Positions 1 to 11,282 of a stretch of 60,000 nucleotides of DNA are shown here, piece by piece; the first letter of the stretch is position 1, and every line of letters begins with the position of its first letter. A program made the position numbers and the translations under genes. The notes beneath the pieces were generated by a model that had not been told where the DNA came from, ran no database searches, and saw only the letters and a list, made by a program, of their open reading frames with translations. The DNA comes from Polytrichum commune (taxonomy: Eukaryota; Streptophyta; Polytrichopsida; Polytrichales; Polytrichaceae). Location: NCBI GenBank assembly GCA_950295325.1, contig OX485806.1, positions 48,357,169-48,417,168 on the forward strand, written 5' to 3'.

Positions 1-1105
1 GTGCTATTGCAATTTGAGCAAGACTTTAACTGACAGTCATTTGCATAATGGCCTTCATTGTGGCATCTCCGGCAAGTGACTCCTATCTTAAGCTTCCGGC
101 TACCAATGGCCAATCCTTTTATCTTTTATCTTAGGGTTTTTAAATCATCCTTAGTGATATCAATTTTCTTATCATTTTCCTTTTTTTTCTTCATCCAATC
201 GTCCTCATTAGAATTGCTACTTGATTTTTCACTTGAATTGTCTTCCATCATTGTTTATTTTTTCATATTGCCTATATATACCTTTTACACAAAGATTAGT
301 GTTTCTTCCAAATTTTCATTTGGTAAAATATTTACGTATTTTTCATATTCTTTCTTCAAGTCATTTATGAACCAAGTTCTTTCAATTTGTTCGCTAGGTG
401 GAGGATGAATTTTTGCTGCTAGCACCATTATTTCTTAATAGAATTCCTCCACCAAGTTTTTTTTCTTTTGTTTTACATCTGATAAGTTGTTGATAATATT
501 TCATTTTGATTTGGTTGATCGGAATTGTTGCATGAAATCCATTTTTTTGTTATTTCAATTCATAAAATGGTTGGCAGGAAATTAAATATACCATTCTAGT
601 GCTCTTTTTTTTAAGGTTATCGGATTCAACCTTAGTTTCTCCTCATCAATCCCTTCCTGATTTCCTTGACATATATTGACAAATTCTTGTATGTAGGTGT
701 CGGGGTCACTCTTCCCTTTGTATGTAGGAATAGGTATTTTTTTTTCTTGGCAAAGGTGGTATTTTCTTTAACATTGCCATATTACTACAACATCCTCTTT
801 CTCCAAAACCTCCAAGATTTTCCCCTAATGAAGTTTCTAAAATTGGTTGTTTTGTCATAGAATTGTTCTTTGATTTTGATTTATAGTAAAAAGTCTTCAA
901 ATTCTTAAATAATGTGTTTTGATGTTGTGTTTTCACTTTTAGTTTGTGTGGATTTTTCACTAGTAAAAAATCCGGGTCTTCCTTGATTCTCTTGTGATTT
1001 TTGGTAAAAATCAAGATTTTGAGGGGTTTTTTCTTTAGTTTTTGATTCAAACATTTGAAATAAAATGATTGTATCACTGCCTTTTCCTTGATCTTCATGA
1101 TGTAT
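1..1105 (-). pseudogene. Ty3/Gypsy gag remnant (decayed)
   Basis: Read on the minus strand, this stretch gives a retrotransposon gag protein in broken frames. Around 560-720 it reads like the conserved gag core (DTYIQEFVNICQ, then LKKRALEWYI). Around 380-480 it reads EEFY...IMVLAAKIHPPPSEQ. At about 30-80 there is a complete zinc knuckle, CRRCHNEGHYANDC, which fits CX2CX4HX4C and is typical of nucleocapsid RNA binding. At least two in-frame stops and one or more frame changes separate these blocks, so it is not a working gene. The protease and polymerase would lie to the left, outside the window. The 130-codon open frame at 706-1098 is only the N-terminal part of this relic in one of its frames. 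The Ty3/Gypsy assignment rests on the gag core wording and is fairly secure; the upstream limit is approximate. Confidence 0.72.
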
Positions 1106-1962
1106 TACGTTGCTCTAGGACTCGTAGGATGATGGTTGATCTAGGTTTTTGTTACTATTTGATAGTGATGGTGAGGGTGATCTGTATACTTCAAGACTTG
1201 CGGCTCTTCACCTAGCTCATTTTTTGTAACGTTCCGTTTTTTTTTTGTCTTTCGGCTTTTCTCCTCTCGTTATTGGGGTTTACTCCATGTTGCATACGGT
1301 TGATGTGCTTTCATTCGTGCCTTGGATGGTGGCGAACAACTTTGCTCTCTAGTGTCTTTCTCTTTGATGTACATTAACACTACTTAGCATGATCTTAGAT
1401 CACCTTATTTGGCCTTCCCGGCTTCAAATATGGAAATCTGCATTCCATTTTTTGCTAATATGGTTATTAGGAAACACTATTTTTTTCAAACTAAATTTTA
1501 GTTTAATCTTCTTCTCCAATATATTGTCTTTTGAGACTTTTTCAAATTTTTAACTTGGTTTTTTCCTCACTTAGTATTCTCCCTAGACCATTATAGAGTT
1601 TTATCATTGCTCTTTCAAAATACAAATTGTATAGTAACCTTTCTTTTGGGTGGTGATAACCTCTATGCCTAATAGCGTCCTTAGCCCACTTCCCGATTCA
1701 ATTTTTACCGTGATTCCACACCTTTGAGAATATGTCCACTTGTAGTTTTTTCTAGTAGTTCGTAGATTCTCCTCTCAAACTCCAAACGATAAGTAAATCC
1801 AAATTTTTTTAATGATATTTTTGGTTGCCATCTTCTTATATACTTTGTTGATGTTCCACAATAAGTTGTGGAACCTCCTTACTCTAACTCATTGAGTTAG
1901 TATCTTGTTGTCCCAACTAAACTTTGGATACTTCCACAGCTAATGACTCATGAGTCCTTTAG
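1106..1962. other. AT-rich stretch without a recognisable gene
   Basis: No convincing coding region is visible. It may hold the leader or LTR of the minus-strand gag remnant to its left, but no boundary was found. Two short palindromes lie near 1852-1905: TTCCACAATAAGTTGTGGAA, and CTAACTCATTGAGTTAG about 15 bases further on. Confidence 0.5.
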
Positions 1963-3589
1963 TGTGGGAACCCAAAAATCCACGGAAGTCCGGATTGGCT
2001 TCCTAACCAGATTAATATCCGGATAATACCCTGGTATTGGTCTTAAAGTAGGGTTTTCTAGGGTAGGTTAGTTGTTTTATGAAATAAGGTTCTAAGCATC
2101 CGCCTTCCGCGTTAAAATGGTTAGAACAGACACTTTGGCTGGACCGGAACTTAATCCAGGTAGACTGTTTTCAAACGGTCCGGTCCGGGAAACAGTTACA
2201 CCGGAACCCGAACGGTTACCCCAGAACCCAAACGGTTGCAACGGAATCCGAACGGTTGCGGAAGAAACGGTTACGGACCCAGAACCGTTAGAGGAAGAGG
2301 GAGAGAGTACTTAAAAAGATTTCTCTCCTTCTCCGAGCCATTTGCGCAAGCGGCATTGTCAAGAGAACAAGTGGTGAGCTGTCTTTCGAGTCACCAGCAG
2401 TTGGTTTGCTGGGATTCCTTAGTAATTAGCAGATAGAACTCCGGAGGAAAGAAGCCGGGGATTGTTAGAGGATTGAGGGTGCGAAGCAAAATGCCGGAAG
2501 CGCGAGAGGAAGATGAGAGGGAGCAAGTCCCAATTCCCGTGAAATCGGTATCGCCGGCCACCCCGAAAAGAGATTTCGAGCTGAAGGAGCTCATAGAGGA
2601 CCTTAGCCGGATGGGTTGTGAGGGATTACTTGCCAAGCCCTGGAATCTTCGGGCGGAGGCCACATTGAGGGAATTTCTGTTTGAGAGGGAAAATCAGTGG
2701 TTTCGGACAATGAGGTAGGAGCCGGAGAAGTGGACGCCGGAGGTATGGGCTGGAGTTTACGGACTTCCGAAAGGAAAGGGCGAGGGTTGGGCTAGCCGCA
2801 GGGATAATTTCTATGTGGGAAAATTCCGAACAGATCCGGATCCAAAGGACGGTGTGAGGCCAAACCCCCCACCCTTAAGCGTCCGTAGTCCGAGTAGTGG
2901 GTTTGGGCTCACATTCCTCCGCGGTATTGGATTTGGACTTGGATGAGTCCATAGTGCAAGGTTCACCCTTCAAGTGGTCTTGGATTTAACTGGAATTTCA
3001 CTTTTAACAACTCAATGTACGATTTCAATACGTATGTGGAGAATGCACAAGTTAACTATTTAACCTCCTTATGCTCGGGTGCTATTTTGTCTTTGTTTGC
3101 TTCTAACGTCCATCCGGCTGCTTTAGCTACACAAGCCCTTAAGGATATCCCTCTCCTAAATGGAGTCCGTGCCGTTGACTCTATACTACCACTTGAACTA
3201 TCACTTGTGTATTCCGTATCGCTACTATAAGAGGTCTCACTTGGTGTCTCCATACCGTACATAAGCCTTTAAGTATTAAGAAATACTTATGTGACTTATG
3301 TCAATCTCTCCCTCGCACCTTTGGTCTTTGCTTCCTTTGTCTTGCCATCGCGAGAGTGCTCCACATTCTCCATTAAGTTGTGCACGTGGTTTATTTTTAA
3401 AGAGAGGATGCAAGTGTAAAAAAAAACACTATTCTCTATAGTCAATCTCAAATACATTTACTTGTGAAAGCCACACATAACACTAACTAGCATAATGTAA
3501 CTAACTACTTGTCTATGAGCTAATTAGGTAGGCTATCTACTAAGCTCCTTCATGAACCCATCTCTTTACTTTCTAATTACATAAACCTA

Positions 3590-3735
3590 GCTCCTTCATA
3601 AACCCAGCTCCTTCATGAACCCAGCTCCTTAGCTTCTAACTAAACAAACCCAGGTCCTTCATAAACCCAGCTCTTTACTTTCTAACTAAACAAACCCAGC
3701 TCCTTCATAAACCCAGCTCCTTCATGAACCCACAA
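3590..3735. repeat. Short tandem repeat inside family-2 LTR
   Basis: Imperfect tandem units of about 15-18 bp built on AACCCAGCTCCTTCATAA recur eight or more times, some separated by CTTTCTAACTAAACA. The repeat lies within the solo LTR at 2853-4948. Confidence 0.75.
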
Positions 3736-4240
3736 CTTTGTAGTTGTAATCCCCAACTACCTCACTAATTATTCAAGCCCTTAACTAATCTTCCTACCTA
3801 ATTTCCCTAATTCTACTAACAACCCCTTTCTAATCACACAATTCTTCTCTAATCCTAAAATCCTAAAATCCTAGAGAGGAGAGGGGGAGAGAGAATTTCC
3901 TAACTTCACTAAGACTAACTAATCCACACAAGTATATTTTTGCACTCATCACAACATCAAGTGCTCAACTCTTAAACATGGAACTTGCAACCACGTGTAT
4001 TCAAAACATGAACTTTAAGTACCACAAATTGGAATCATGAATTAACTTTAAAATCCTTCACGTCAACACTAATTCTACCAAGAGGTCAAGCCCTCTTCAA
4101 GGCTAACAAGCCTTGGCTCTCAAACTAAAAACTAAGCACACACATGTGCTCCAATATGGCTTCCCACACCCACACTTATAACTCGTGGGGTGCCTTGGAG
4201 CACAAAGGAAAGAGAGGATGAGTGAGGGAAGAATGAGGGA

Positions 4241-4247
4241 TTATATA
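4241..4247 (-). promoter_or_regulatory. Candidate TATA box of family-2 LTR
   Basis: On the minus strand this reads TATATAA. A pyrimidine-rich stretch (TCCCTCATTCTTCCCTCACTC) follows, as in plant LTR promoters. The call supports minus-strand sense for this LTR. It rests on sequence resemblance only. Confidence 0.45.
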
Positions 4248-6988
4248 GTAAGCTTGAGGGGGTGAGCACCCTCAAGGCTCACGATAAGCCCTTGAGATTT
4301 CCTCCTACTTAGTAGGCGCCAATCCTATCTTCTAAGCCTTCCTCCCTCAAATGATCAACAAGGATCCTAATTCGAACATTTAACTAGCCTTGGCTTTCTA
4401 CCTACCACACTTTACCAAACTTGGGATGCTTCAACCCAAACTTAGCCTCCTTCGCTTTCCGCCGCCATAACTTTCTCCCCTTACTTTCCCAAATCGTCGC
4501 TCACCACTTAATTCAAACCACGATGCTTAACTCGTGATTTGATTGGTGCTTTGAGAATTTGCTTATCCTCCACCTTGCATTCTTCCTTGGGCCTTCCCCA
4601 TTAAGTGGCCATGATGAGGTGGTCCACTTGTGCGCTCCATGTGATCCTCCATTCATCCCAATTCGAATGCACTTGCCTCTTGAGTCACTTTGGTTGTCTC
4701 CATCCATTTGTACTAGCCTACTCACTAACTACTCAATCCAAGTTCTCCTTACCTATCCTCATTCACTCAAATCCTTCCGAAGGTAAAAACACAATAACAA
4801 CTCACATCCTAGCCTCTTACAACATGGTACTTCTAAGACTAACATTTCACTCTTTTTATATTTTTGTGAAGTAACATGCTACTTCAAAGTGCATCAACTA
4901 ACGTTTCAAGGGTCTAAGACTAAATGTGGGCACCCTTTTGGGCTCACAGACGGATTCCATCCCGGGAACTGCCGCAACCTTAGAGAGAGGAGGGTCATAA
5001 AATTCATTCTTCCCATCCTTAGTCCGGAAAAAGCCCAAGGGACTCAACATTACCATGGCCAACACCCTGTTCGGGGCCATGTCCGGAGCCCGGCCTGTCA
5101 ATTGGGGTAGATTAATTCAGGAGTATGTGGAGAAATCCATCCCCCACATTGGCCAGAAACCCTCCTTTCTTTCCCCTTACATCCTCCACCTCTACCAGCA
5201 CCACGGCTGCATCAACGAAGAGGAGGAGGACATGCTGACAATAGCGGAGTATGAGGTGGTGTAGAAGATCGGTCTGGAAGTTGAAGTTGCGGAGACCGGA
5301 ACAGAGGACTCGAGCAACACAGCGGTTCCGGAACCACCTCCGGTTTCGTCTCCTCCGAAGGTCCGAAAACCCGCCTCGCCACCGTCCCGACAGGAAGCCG
5401 GACCCAGCCGGGAAATCCCTTGGAAGGACATCGACCTCTCCACATCGACAGTTTCCGGAAGCCCCCTTTAAGCACGTTCGGGATGAGTTGACGGAGCTCC
5501 AGAACCAGTACTTCCGGATGGAGCACATCACTCGTGGAGTGAACAGGGCCTTAGGCAATTGTGGACCCAGAAATATCCTCTGGGAGTTGGCCAAGCAGAC
5601 GGACCGGAAACAGGTGGAGACCCTGGAGACGGAGAAGGCATAGTTGGCGGCATAGGTGGCCGCTATGACCTGGGAGCTAGCCCAGAAGAGCGAAGAAATC
5701 TAGAAGTACCAGGCGGAACAAACTGTGGTTCTGAGCTGGGTCCGGGAGTTGGTGGGCCATCCGGGACAGATCGTCAACAAGGCACACCTCTACGACCAGC
5801 TGATGGAGTCAGCGGATCCGTCTTCCACCCGGAAAACGCTCCCAATCTTGGTAAAGTACTCCTGCTCGATGAAGGATCTGCTCAAGGAGATCCAGAAGCT
5901 GCTGCTAGGTGGTTCCCCCAAGCGGATGCTCTATCCGGGTCCACCCGGATCTCTGACGGGCACTTTGTACGAGGTTATTGGGGAGGTGGAACTGGTTCCG
6001 GCCTCACAGGCGGGTGCGGGGCCCAGTTAGCCAGCCGGAACTTCCCAGCCACCGGAATCCGGAAAAGTTCCGGATCGAGAGAAGACCCTTGTTCCGGAAC
6101 GGCCCCGCTCATCCCTAGTTTGACGGAACAGTACAGAACGGTCAGCCAGGTTCGGAGGAGGACAATCACCGAATCCGAGTCAGGGTAGGGCGGCAGGGCG
6201 GTCCCGAGCGCCGAAGAGGGCCAGAACTCCGGAAAGGATGAAGACGCCGGATCGGACGAAGACTCCGGATAGGGGTAAGGCACCGGTGTCGCAGGTTTTG
6301 CCAGGTCCCGCTCTCGATTGTATGATAGTGGAGCCGTGGGCTCCTCCACCCTCGCCCGCAATGTCCGCAAGGGATCCTCGAACGACTTCCGTCTCATGTG
6401 GCCGGAATAGGGAGCGAGCCACTGGAAGTGACCCCTCACCTGGCCAGAGATCCTGGAGGGAGAAGAATGTTTCCGGTGCACCGCGATCCGGATCGGATGA
6501 CGGATCAGGAGAGGATCTGCCCGCGGCAGACGATTCCGAAGAAGAGGTCGCCCCCTCTCCGAACATGAGGAGGGTATTTATGAGGCTGCAGGAGCGACGA
6601 CTTTTGACCCCCGGGGGAGGCTCTTCCGCCATCAGCGGGCCCGCGAGCCAATCCAAGGACGGGACGGCTTCGAAGAAGCACCGCACCACTTAGATTAAAC
6701 TTAGGTAGATTAGCTGTGGGTAGTTTAGAATTAGGTAGGCAGAGTTTGGAATGCCCCTTTTGAGTTATTGACAAAACTGTAAATTCAAAATTTTGTCAGC
6801 GCGAAAAGCGGATCGAGATCCGAAAATTCCGCGAAGGACGCATTTCCGAATTTCCCGCTGCTTGGGGTTTTCAGGGCGGCCGCCTGGGCCGCCACCAGTA
6901 GTTAGGAATTGTGGCCTCTACTTAAGGCTGAATAAGGAGCTTGAGAAGGGTTCTTTTCTCCGATGTTGTATTTTGTCACTTCCCACTC

Positions 6989-6994
6989 AATAAA
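6989..6994 (+). terminator. AATAAA polyadenylation signal in family-5 unit
   Basis: AATAAA sits in CTCAATAAAACTC about 70 bases after the TATA-like TACTTAAGG (near 6918). That spacing would be a compact R region if this is an LTR. The signal lies about 295 bases downstream of the end of the broken ORF, so it could equally serve that ORF. Confidence 0.5.
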
Positions 6995-7150
6995 ACTCTA
7001 ATTCTCCGCCTATCCTAACTTGTTTTGTGCACGGACTGTTAGGAGAATGTTGCATATCTAGAGGGAATGGATGAGTAGGAAGTCCGGATAGGACAAAGGG
7101 GAGGAAACCCGGATCGGATCCGACTACAGTACTATGGCTCCAATCTGAGT

Positions 7151-7612
7151 GTAGTGGGAGGGAAACCTCATTATTCCGGATGTCTGAATAACGCCTATGT
7201 GAGATAGCCGTCGTTAGGACTGGGTAAGACCAGGGAGGTGCCGAACTTACGCCATCCGACCTTCTGAAGAGGTCTCACGGATCCTGGGCGGGGCAATCCG
7301 GAAAGTGGTACGGATCGCCCAGTTATCTCAGATTTAGTTGAGCCTAAGTTCGTTGTAGCCGGATCGATCTGTCGGAAGGAGGAGAGAAACCGGAACGGTT
7401 AGGTTTCCGGTCCGGAGAGCATTTCCGACGTGTAGTGGGGGGGAAACCTCATTATTCTGGATGCCTGGGTAACGTCCATGTGAGATAGCCGTCGTTAGGA
7501 CTGGGTGAGATCAGGGAGGTGCTGGACTTATGCCATCCAACCTTTTGAAGAGGTCTCACAGTCTTTGGGCGGGGTAATCCGGAAAGTGGCACGGATCGCC
7601 CATTTATCCCGG
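7151..7612 (+). repeat. Two direct copies of a ~180-bp block, period 281 bp
   Basis: The block starting GTAGTGGGAGGGAAACCTCA at 7151 recurs at 7432 as GTAGTGGGGGGGAAACCTCA. Both copies continue through GAGATAGCCGTCGTTAGGAC, AAGAGGTCTCAC and GGAAAGTGG and end near CGGATCGCCC, with scattered substitutions. An unrelated spacer of about 100 bp separates them. The copies lie downstream of the AATAAA signal of the family-5 unit, where U5 would be. Confidence 0.8.
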
Positions 7613-8075
7613 ATTAACAGATCTCCGGCCGAATTTTAACCTTTCTGTCGTTAAAGCTCCGGGAACCATCCGGATTCTCTGTGTGACCTGCTAGGAAAGA
7701 TTAGGCCGGTCCGGACTGGTTGTGAGAGAAATCCGGATTCTGACCATATAGGGACGTCTTCACCAGATGAACCCAATCATCAATGGAGGTAGGAAGTAGG
7801 TAGGTAGGTATTGAGGAAAGATGCATGTAGGAGTAAGACTTAATTATAGAGGTTCATTTCGGAAGGCAAGTCCCAGAATAAGGACTTCCAAAGGACTATC
7901 CGGATCCGGAAAGCCAATCCGGCCGGTGGTCGACTTTCAAGCAGGAAAAGTGTGTCCCTGACATCCTGCACTTCACAAAATCCCTGGATGATACTCGGAT
8001 CATCCGGATAGACCGGATTAGGCATTGAAAAACGCCTATCCAGAACTTTTGGTGTTCGTGTGCTCCCACATTTAG

Positions 8076-8848
8076 TACCTATGACTTTCACAAGATCATT
8101 GATTACGTATGATCCCATTACGTTTTTTTTCTCCACTCTTCACAAAATTCCCTTTTTGACATGTGAGGCTTCAAGTGGTCCAATTGATTGTTTTCCTTCA
8201 AACTTTTCTTGTAAATTTTCTCGTAAATTTTTGTTTTAATGAATATTCTCAAACCAAAGACACGTTAATCATACTTGGTATTTCTCTTCAAAAATCTCTG
8301 ACAAACATTGGTAACATTGCTTGCGTGAAATGTAAGTCATAAACAAACCCTTCATGTTTGTAATGATACCCAACTTATTTAGTTGCTCCAGGCATATATT
8401 CCCAAAAGGATTTTTTCACCTTATCTTTGTGGTGGCTACATGGTAGGCAGGTAAAACATTCCCTTAAGAATTAATCTATTCTTCGACGTAATCAAGGTGA
8501 TAATCTCATATTGTTTTGAATACTAAACATTCCGAATGGAATATCATTTGTTTTTCCTATATTCTATATCTTATAATATCCTAATAAGCAAATCTATTTA
8601 ATTTCTAATACAAATAATCTTAATTCCCCTTGCAAATTAATGATTGCCTTCATCAAACCCACTACCTATCTTATTTCCGTGGGAATAACTCTCCTATAAC
8701 CGCGCATCTTCCCTATAATTTTGTGGCCGAGTACTTATTCCCATGGCCGCTTCTCGTTTCAACATCTTTCTTTTGTCTTTGCATTCTCCTCTTCCTCTAG
8801 CGTGCTAGCCCTCTCCTCATTCATCGTAGTTGTAGAACAAATATGTGT
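8076..8848. other. AT-rich stretch, nothing recognised
   Basis: No coding, RNA or repeat feature could be supported between the right target duplication of the family-5 unit and the Copia relic. Confidence 0.5.
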
Positions 8849-9014
8849 TTCATCATCCATTCTAAGCATATTGATGTGGGATATCATGTTCTTCACAAGA
8901 AGGTGGAGTCAAATGAACTTGAATTGGGTTTTACTCCAACTGAAGATATGTGGGCGGATTTGTTTACATAACCCTTACCTCGATCAAATTTAAAAACGTG
9001 TCTCAAGGATATTG
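8849..9014 (+). pseudogene. Ty1/Copia RNase H C-terminal relic
   Basis: The frame from 8849 reads FIIHSKHIDVGYHVLHKKVE, then SNELELGFTPTEDMWADLFT, a TAA stop, then PLPRSNLKTCLKDIGL. This is the conserved end of Copia polyproteins, which usually carry a KHIDxxYHF...E block, a TEDQxADxFTKxLP block and then PLP-type residues. The stop falls exactly where the conserved Lys of FTKPLP is expected. No other part of a Copia element was found next to it, so it is an isolated fragment. Confidence 0.75.
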
Positions 9015-10314
9015 GGTTATATTCTCGACAATATTTTACTCAAAAAAAAGATATATAACAACATATAGCAAGCTCTAAAACATTAATAAAGAGAGTAAAA
9101 ATAAAATCCAAAAATTTGCATGAACTAAGACTCCCTCTTGGGAAAATAATGGATGTCTTTTGTAGTAAGCCTTTGTTTTAATTGTAGTATGCTTTTAATT
9201 AAATGTCATTATCAAAAATCAAACATAAGGTGTGAAGCCATTTCTCTATTAATTCACTTCATAATCTTAGGTGAATGTCGCAATTATCTCTATGTGTAAG
9301 TGTAAGTGCGTTGTTTGGTTGTGAAATCCTCATCATTGTGAAGTTATGTTGTATGCTTATCAATTGAATATTACGATTTTCATAAATACTTTGGCAAAAA
9401 AAATTGTTTGCACTCTTGAGAAGGGAGTGGATTCATTGAGTGAACATTTTGAATGATAATACTACTTTTGATTAAGTTAATTCTAGGGTGAGAGGTCTTT
9501 TGTTGGAACTAAAAGTTCTTTAATAAATATTGACTTTGATTCATGGTTTTGTATGTTGGCCATAACCTAAAGTCAATAGAGACTCAAGTAGTTTTATGCA
9601 ATAGAGAATCTCTATCGAGAAGAGAGTGATTATTTCTCAATTCATCTTTGATTGTCAAGATAGTTGCGTGCCATCATCTCAACAAGGAACTAGTTGGGTG
9701 TGAAATCCTTGTTATATTGTACAAAGAGATTTATTGATTAAAATATAATATTTATAATTGAATATGTGGAAGTTGCATCAACCATTGTGTAGGTTTTTGG
9801 ACAAAAAATTAATGCAACAAAACAAGTTTTTGTTGATTAACATAATCTCTAGTTGAGTATTATGGTGAGAAACCTTTGGTTAAAGTAAATGGTCTCCAAA
9901 AATTAATAAAAACTTATATCGTCCAAGCCATAGTCTAGGATTTTGTATGAAACAAAGAAACTTGAGTAAAACAATTGTCTTGTGTTGATTAATGGGTGTA
10001 AAGTTTTTTTTTATAGCAAAGGTACCTTTTGTAAATTTCTATTGATTGTGACAAATGGCTCAGGGTAGTTGTTGCATGAACTACCTAAACGCTAAAAGAA
10101 TCAATGTAATTCTTACATATGTAATCTCTACTCAAAGTCGTTGTCTGCATGGAGTAGTTGGGGTTGAAGTTTGGTACTCCAGATAAGGGGAGAATCTATT
10201 GTCTAAAGAAGAAACCAAAGAAGGTCAAAGCCATAGATGCAAGGAGACCATTGTCCTTTGGAATACAATGGTGGTTAACTAGGACACGTGGTGAAACCAT
10301 GGTAAGTGGTAGGA
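9015..10314. other. AT-rich intergenic stretch
   Basis: No gene or RNA is supported. The DNA is AT-rich without long open frames. It may contain further decayed retrotransposon 3' sequence after the Copia relic, but no LTR boundary was recognised. Confidence 0.5.
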
Positions 10315-11282
10315 TGTCGCAATCCTTGCTAGCGCCCCTTAAGTATCTTGACCATTTTCAATTCTTGCAAGGGTCAATGAATACTAGCCCTTCACATTCC
10401 ACCCATATGAATGGTTAGCTCCCAATACCTTGAACCTCCAAGCTCATAGGTGGGTGACCAACCCTCCTACACTTGCATTCAAGACTCTCCCCTTAGTCAG
10501 TAGGCAATGGTTAGATATGGATTTTCAACCATGGAAGTCCAATCTTTGATCATTGCATTGCCGGAGAAACATTATAACAACGCGAATTATACTTGGCAAC
10601 TATGCCCCCACATTGGGCTAGTTCCTGTCAAGGTCGTGTCATTTGGCCTCGGGTGGGTTGGTCGGCCATGCCGCCTCACCCATATAAACCTCTAGAACTT
10701 TGGGTAGGGCCCCCACTCCACCATTAAGTAACCTTTTGTCTCACACTAAAGGGTTGGGGCCAAGTAGACATTTTTCATTAGCCATTGGGGCTAGAAGCCC
10801 CAGCAGCTTTAGACCACCATGATTATATCCTATGATATCTGATGCAACCACTCTATCAACATCTAATCTTTGCATAGATGCCGATGGACCTTTCATTTGC
10901 CTCATTGAAACAAGGAATTCAAAATTTGTGGTTTTTCAAACCTAGGCAAACTCGGGCGCCACTCCCAGGTCAATTATGTCCCAAGGTGTTGTCGTTAGGT
11001 AGCGCCCCACTCAAATTGCCATATCTCCTAGCTCACACCTCCAATTGAGGTGTTTGTATGCATTCTAGAATCCGCACGCCATAAGCTACGCACAGCTCAT
11101 GGCCTTACCCTTGTGACTACTAGTCTCCGTGGGTGGGAGGCATTCCCAACGCCCGGGGCCCTTACTCACATTAGGATTACTTGGCCCCTCTCAGTTATGG
11201 CCCCACAAGTCCCCGGTGTCACTCTAGGATCCCCCTTGTGCCCATGGTGTTTCAATCACTCCTCATGGAGAGATGCGCAACA
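10315..11282 (-). mobile_element. Family-1 solo LTR, copy A
   Basis: A 968-bp unit running from TGTCGCAATCC to GATGCGCAACA, collinear over its whole length with the seven other family-1 copies. Landmarks include the CGTTGCCGGAGCAAC-like hairpin region (here decayed), TCGGGTGGGTTGGTCGG, ATAGATGCCGATGG and the CCCATGGTGTTTC block near the right end. Orientation follows the primer site of the copy at 52507. Flanking 5-mers (TAGGA and CAAGA) agree at three of five positions, so a target duplication is possible but not proven. There is no internal region, so it is a solo LTR. Confidence 0.8.

Larger units (their letters stand above)
2853..4948 (-). mobile_element. Family-2 solo LTR, copy i, TSD GACGG
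   Basis: A 2096-bp unit with exact 5-bp duplications GACGG at 2848-2852 and 4949-4953. On the minus strand it starts TGTGAGCCCAAAAGGG and ends GGGGGGTTTGGCCTCACA. The ORF it interrupts reads through the junction (DPKDG before, DGFHPG after), which independently confirms both boundaries. On the minus strand a TATATAA box (4241-4247) precedes a likely transcription start. There is no internal gag, pol or primer site, so this is a solo LTR. The open frame on the minus strand at 3056-3262 (ESTARTPFRRGISLRACVAK) has no recognised homologue and is probably chance. Confidence 0.85.
2491..6693 (+). pseudogene. Broken ORF of about 700 codons inside family-5 unit
   Basis: The ATG at 2491 opens MPEAREEDEREQVPIPVKS. 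A TAG stop at 2716-2718 breaks the frame, which otherwise continues to 2852, where a family-2 LTR interrupts it. After the second GACGG copy it resumes in phase as DGFHPGNCRNLRERRVIKF. It changes frame near 5034-5055, continues as ANTLFGAMSGARPVNWGRLI, meets a stop at 5262-5264, shifts again near 5460 (FKHVRDELTELQNQYF) and runs to 6693 with stops at 5641, 5653, 5701, 6028 and 6121. The N-terminal half looks globular. The C-terminal half is rich in Pro, Arg and Ser, with repeated RTPERMKTPDRTKTPDRGK units and an acidic DDSEEE patch, so probably disordered. The globular part resembles the plant-specific proteins often labelled putative plant transposon protein; that is a memory-based resemblance, not a search result. 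No protease, RT or integrase motif is present. The function is unknown. Confidence 0.6.
1963..8070 (+). mobile_element. Family-5 LTR-like unit with internal ORF, TSD TTTAG
   Basis: The unit begins TGTGGGAACCC and ends GTGCTCCCACA, an inverted terminal motif TGTGGGA/TCCCACA of LTR type. It is flanked by the exact 5-bp duplication TTTAG (1958-1962 and 8071-8075). Removing the nested insertion at 2853-4948 and its duplicated 5 bp leaves about 4.0 kb. The two ends are not direct repeats of each other, so this is not a complete LTR-interior-LTR element; it fits one very long solo LTR. In order it holds a broken ORF of about 700 codons (2491-6693), a TATA-like TACTTAAGG near 6918, a polyadenylation signal AATAAA (6989) and a duplicated 281-bp block (7151-7612). 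That order is what U3 with an ORF, then R, then U5 would give. A DNA transposon is less likely, because 5-bp duplications with TG/CA ends are typical of LTR integrase. Its GC content is clearly higher than the flanks. Confidence 0.72.

Noticed and set aside
5112-6774. Minus-strand open frames of 80-169 codons
   Set aside because: They oppose the GC-rich broken ORF at 2491-6693, whose plus-strand reading is coherent across frames; they are antisense shadows.
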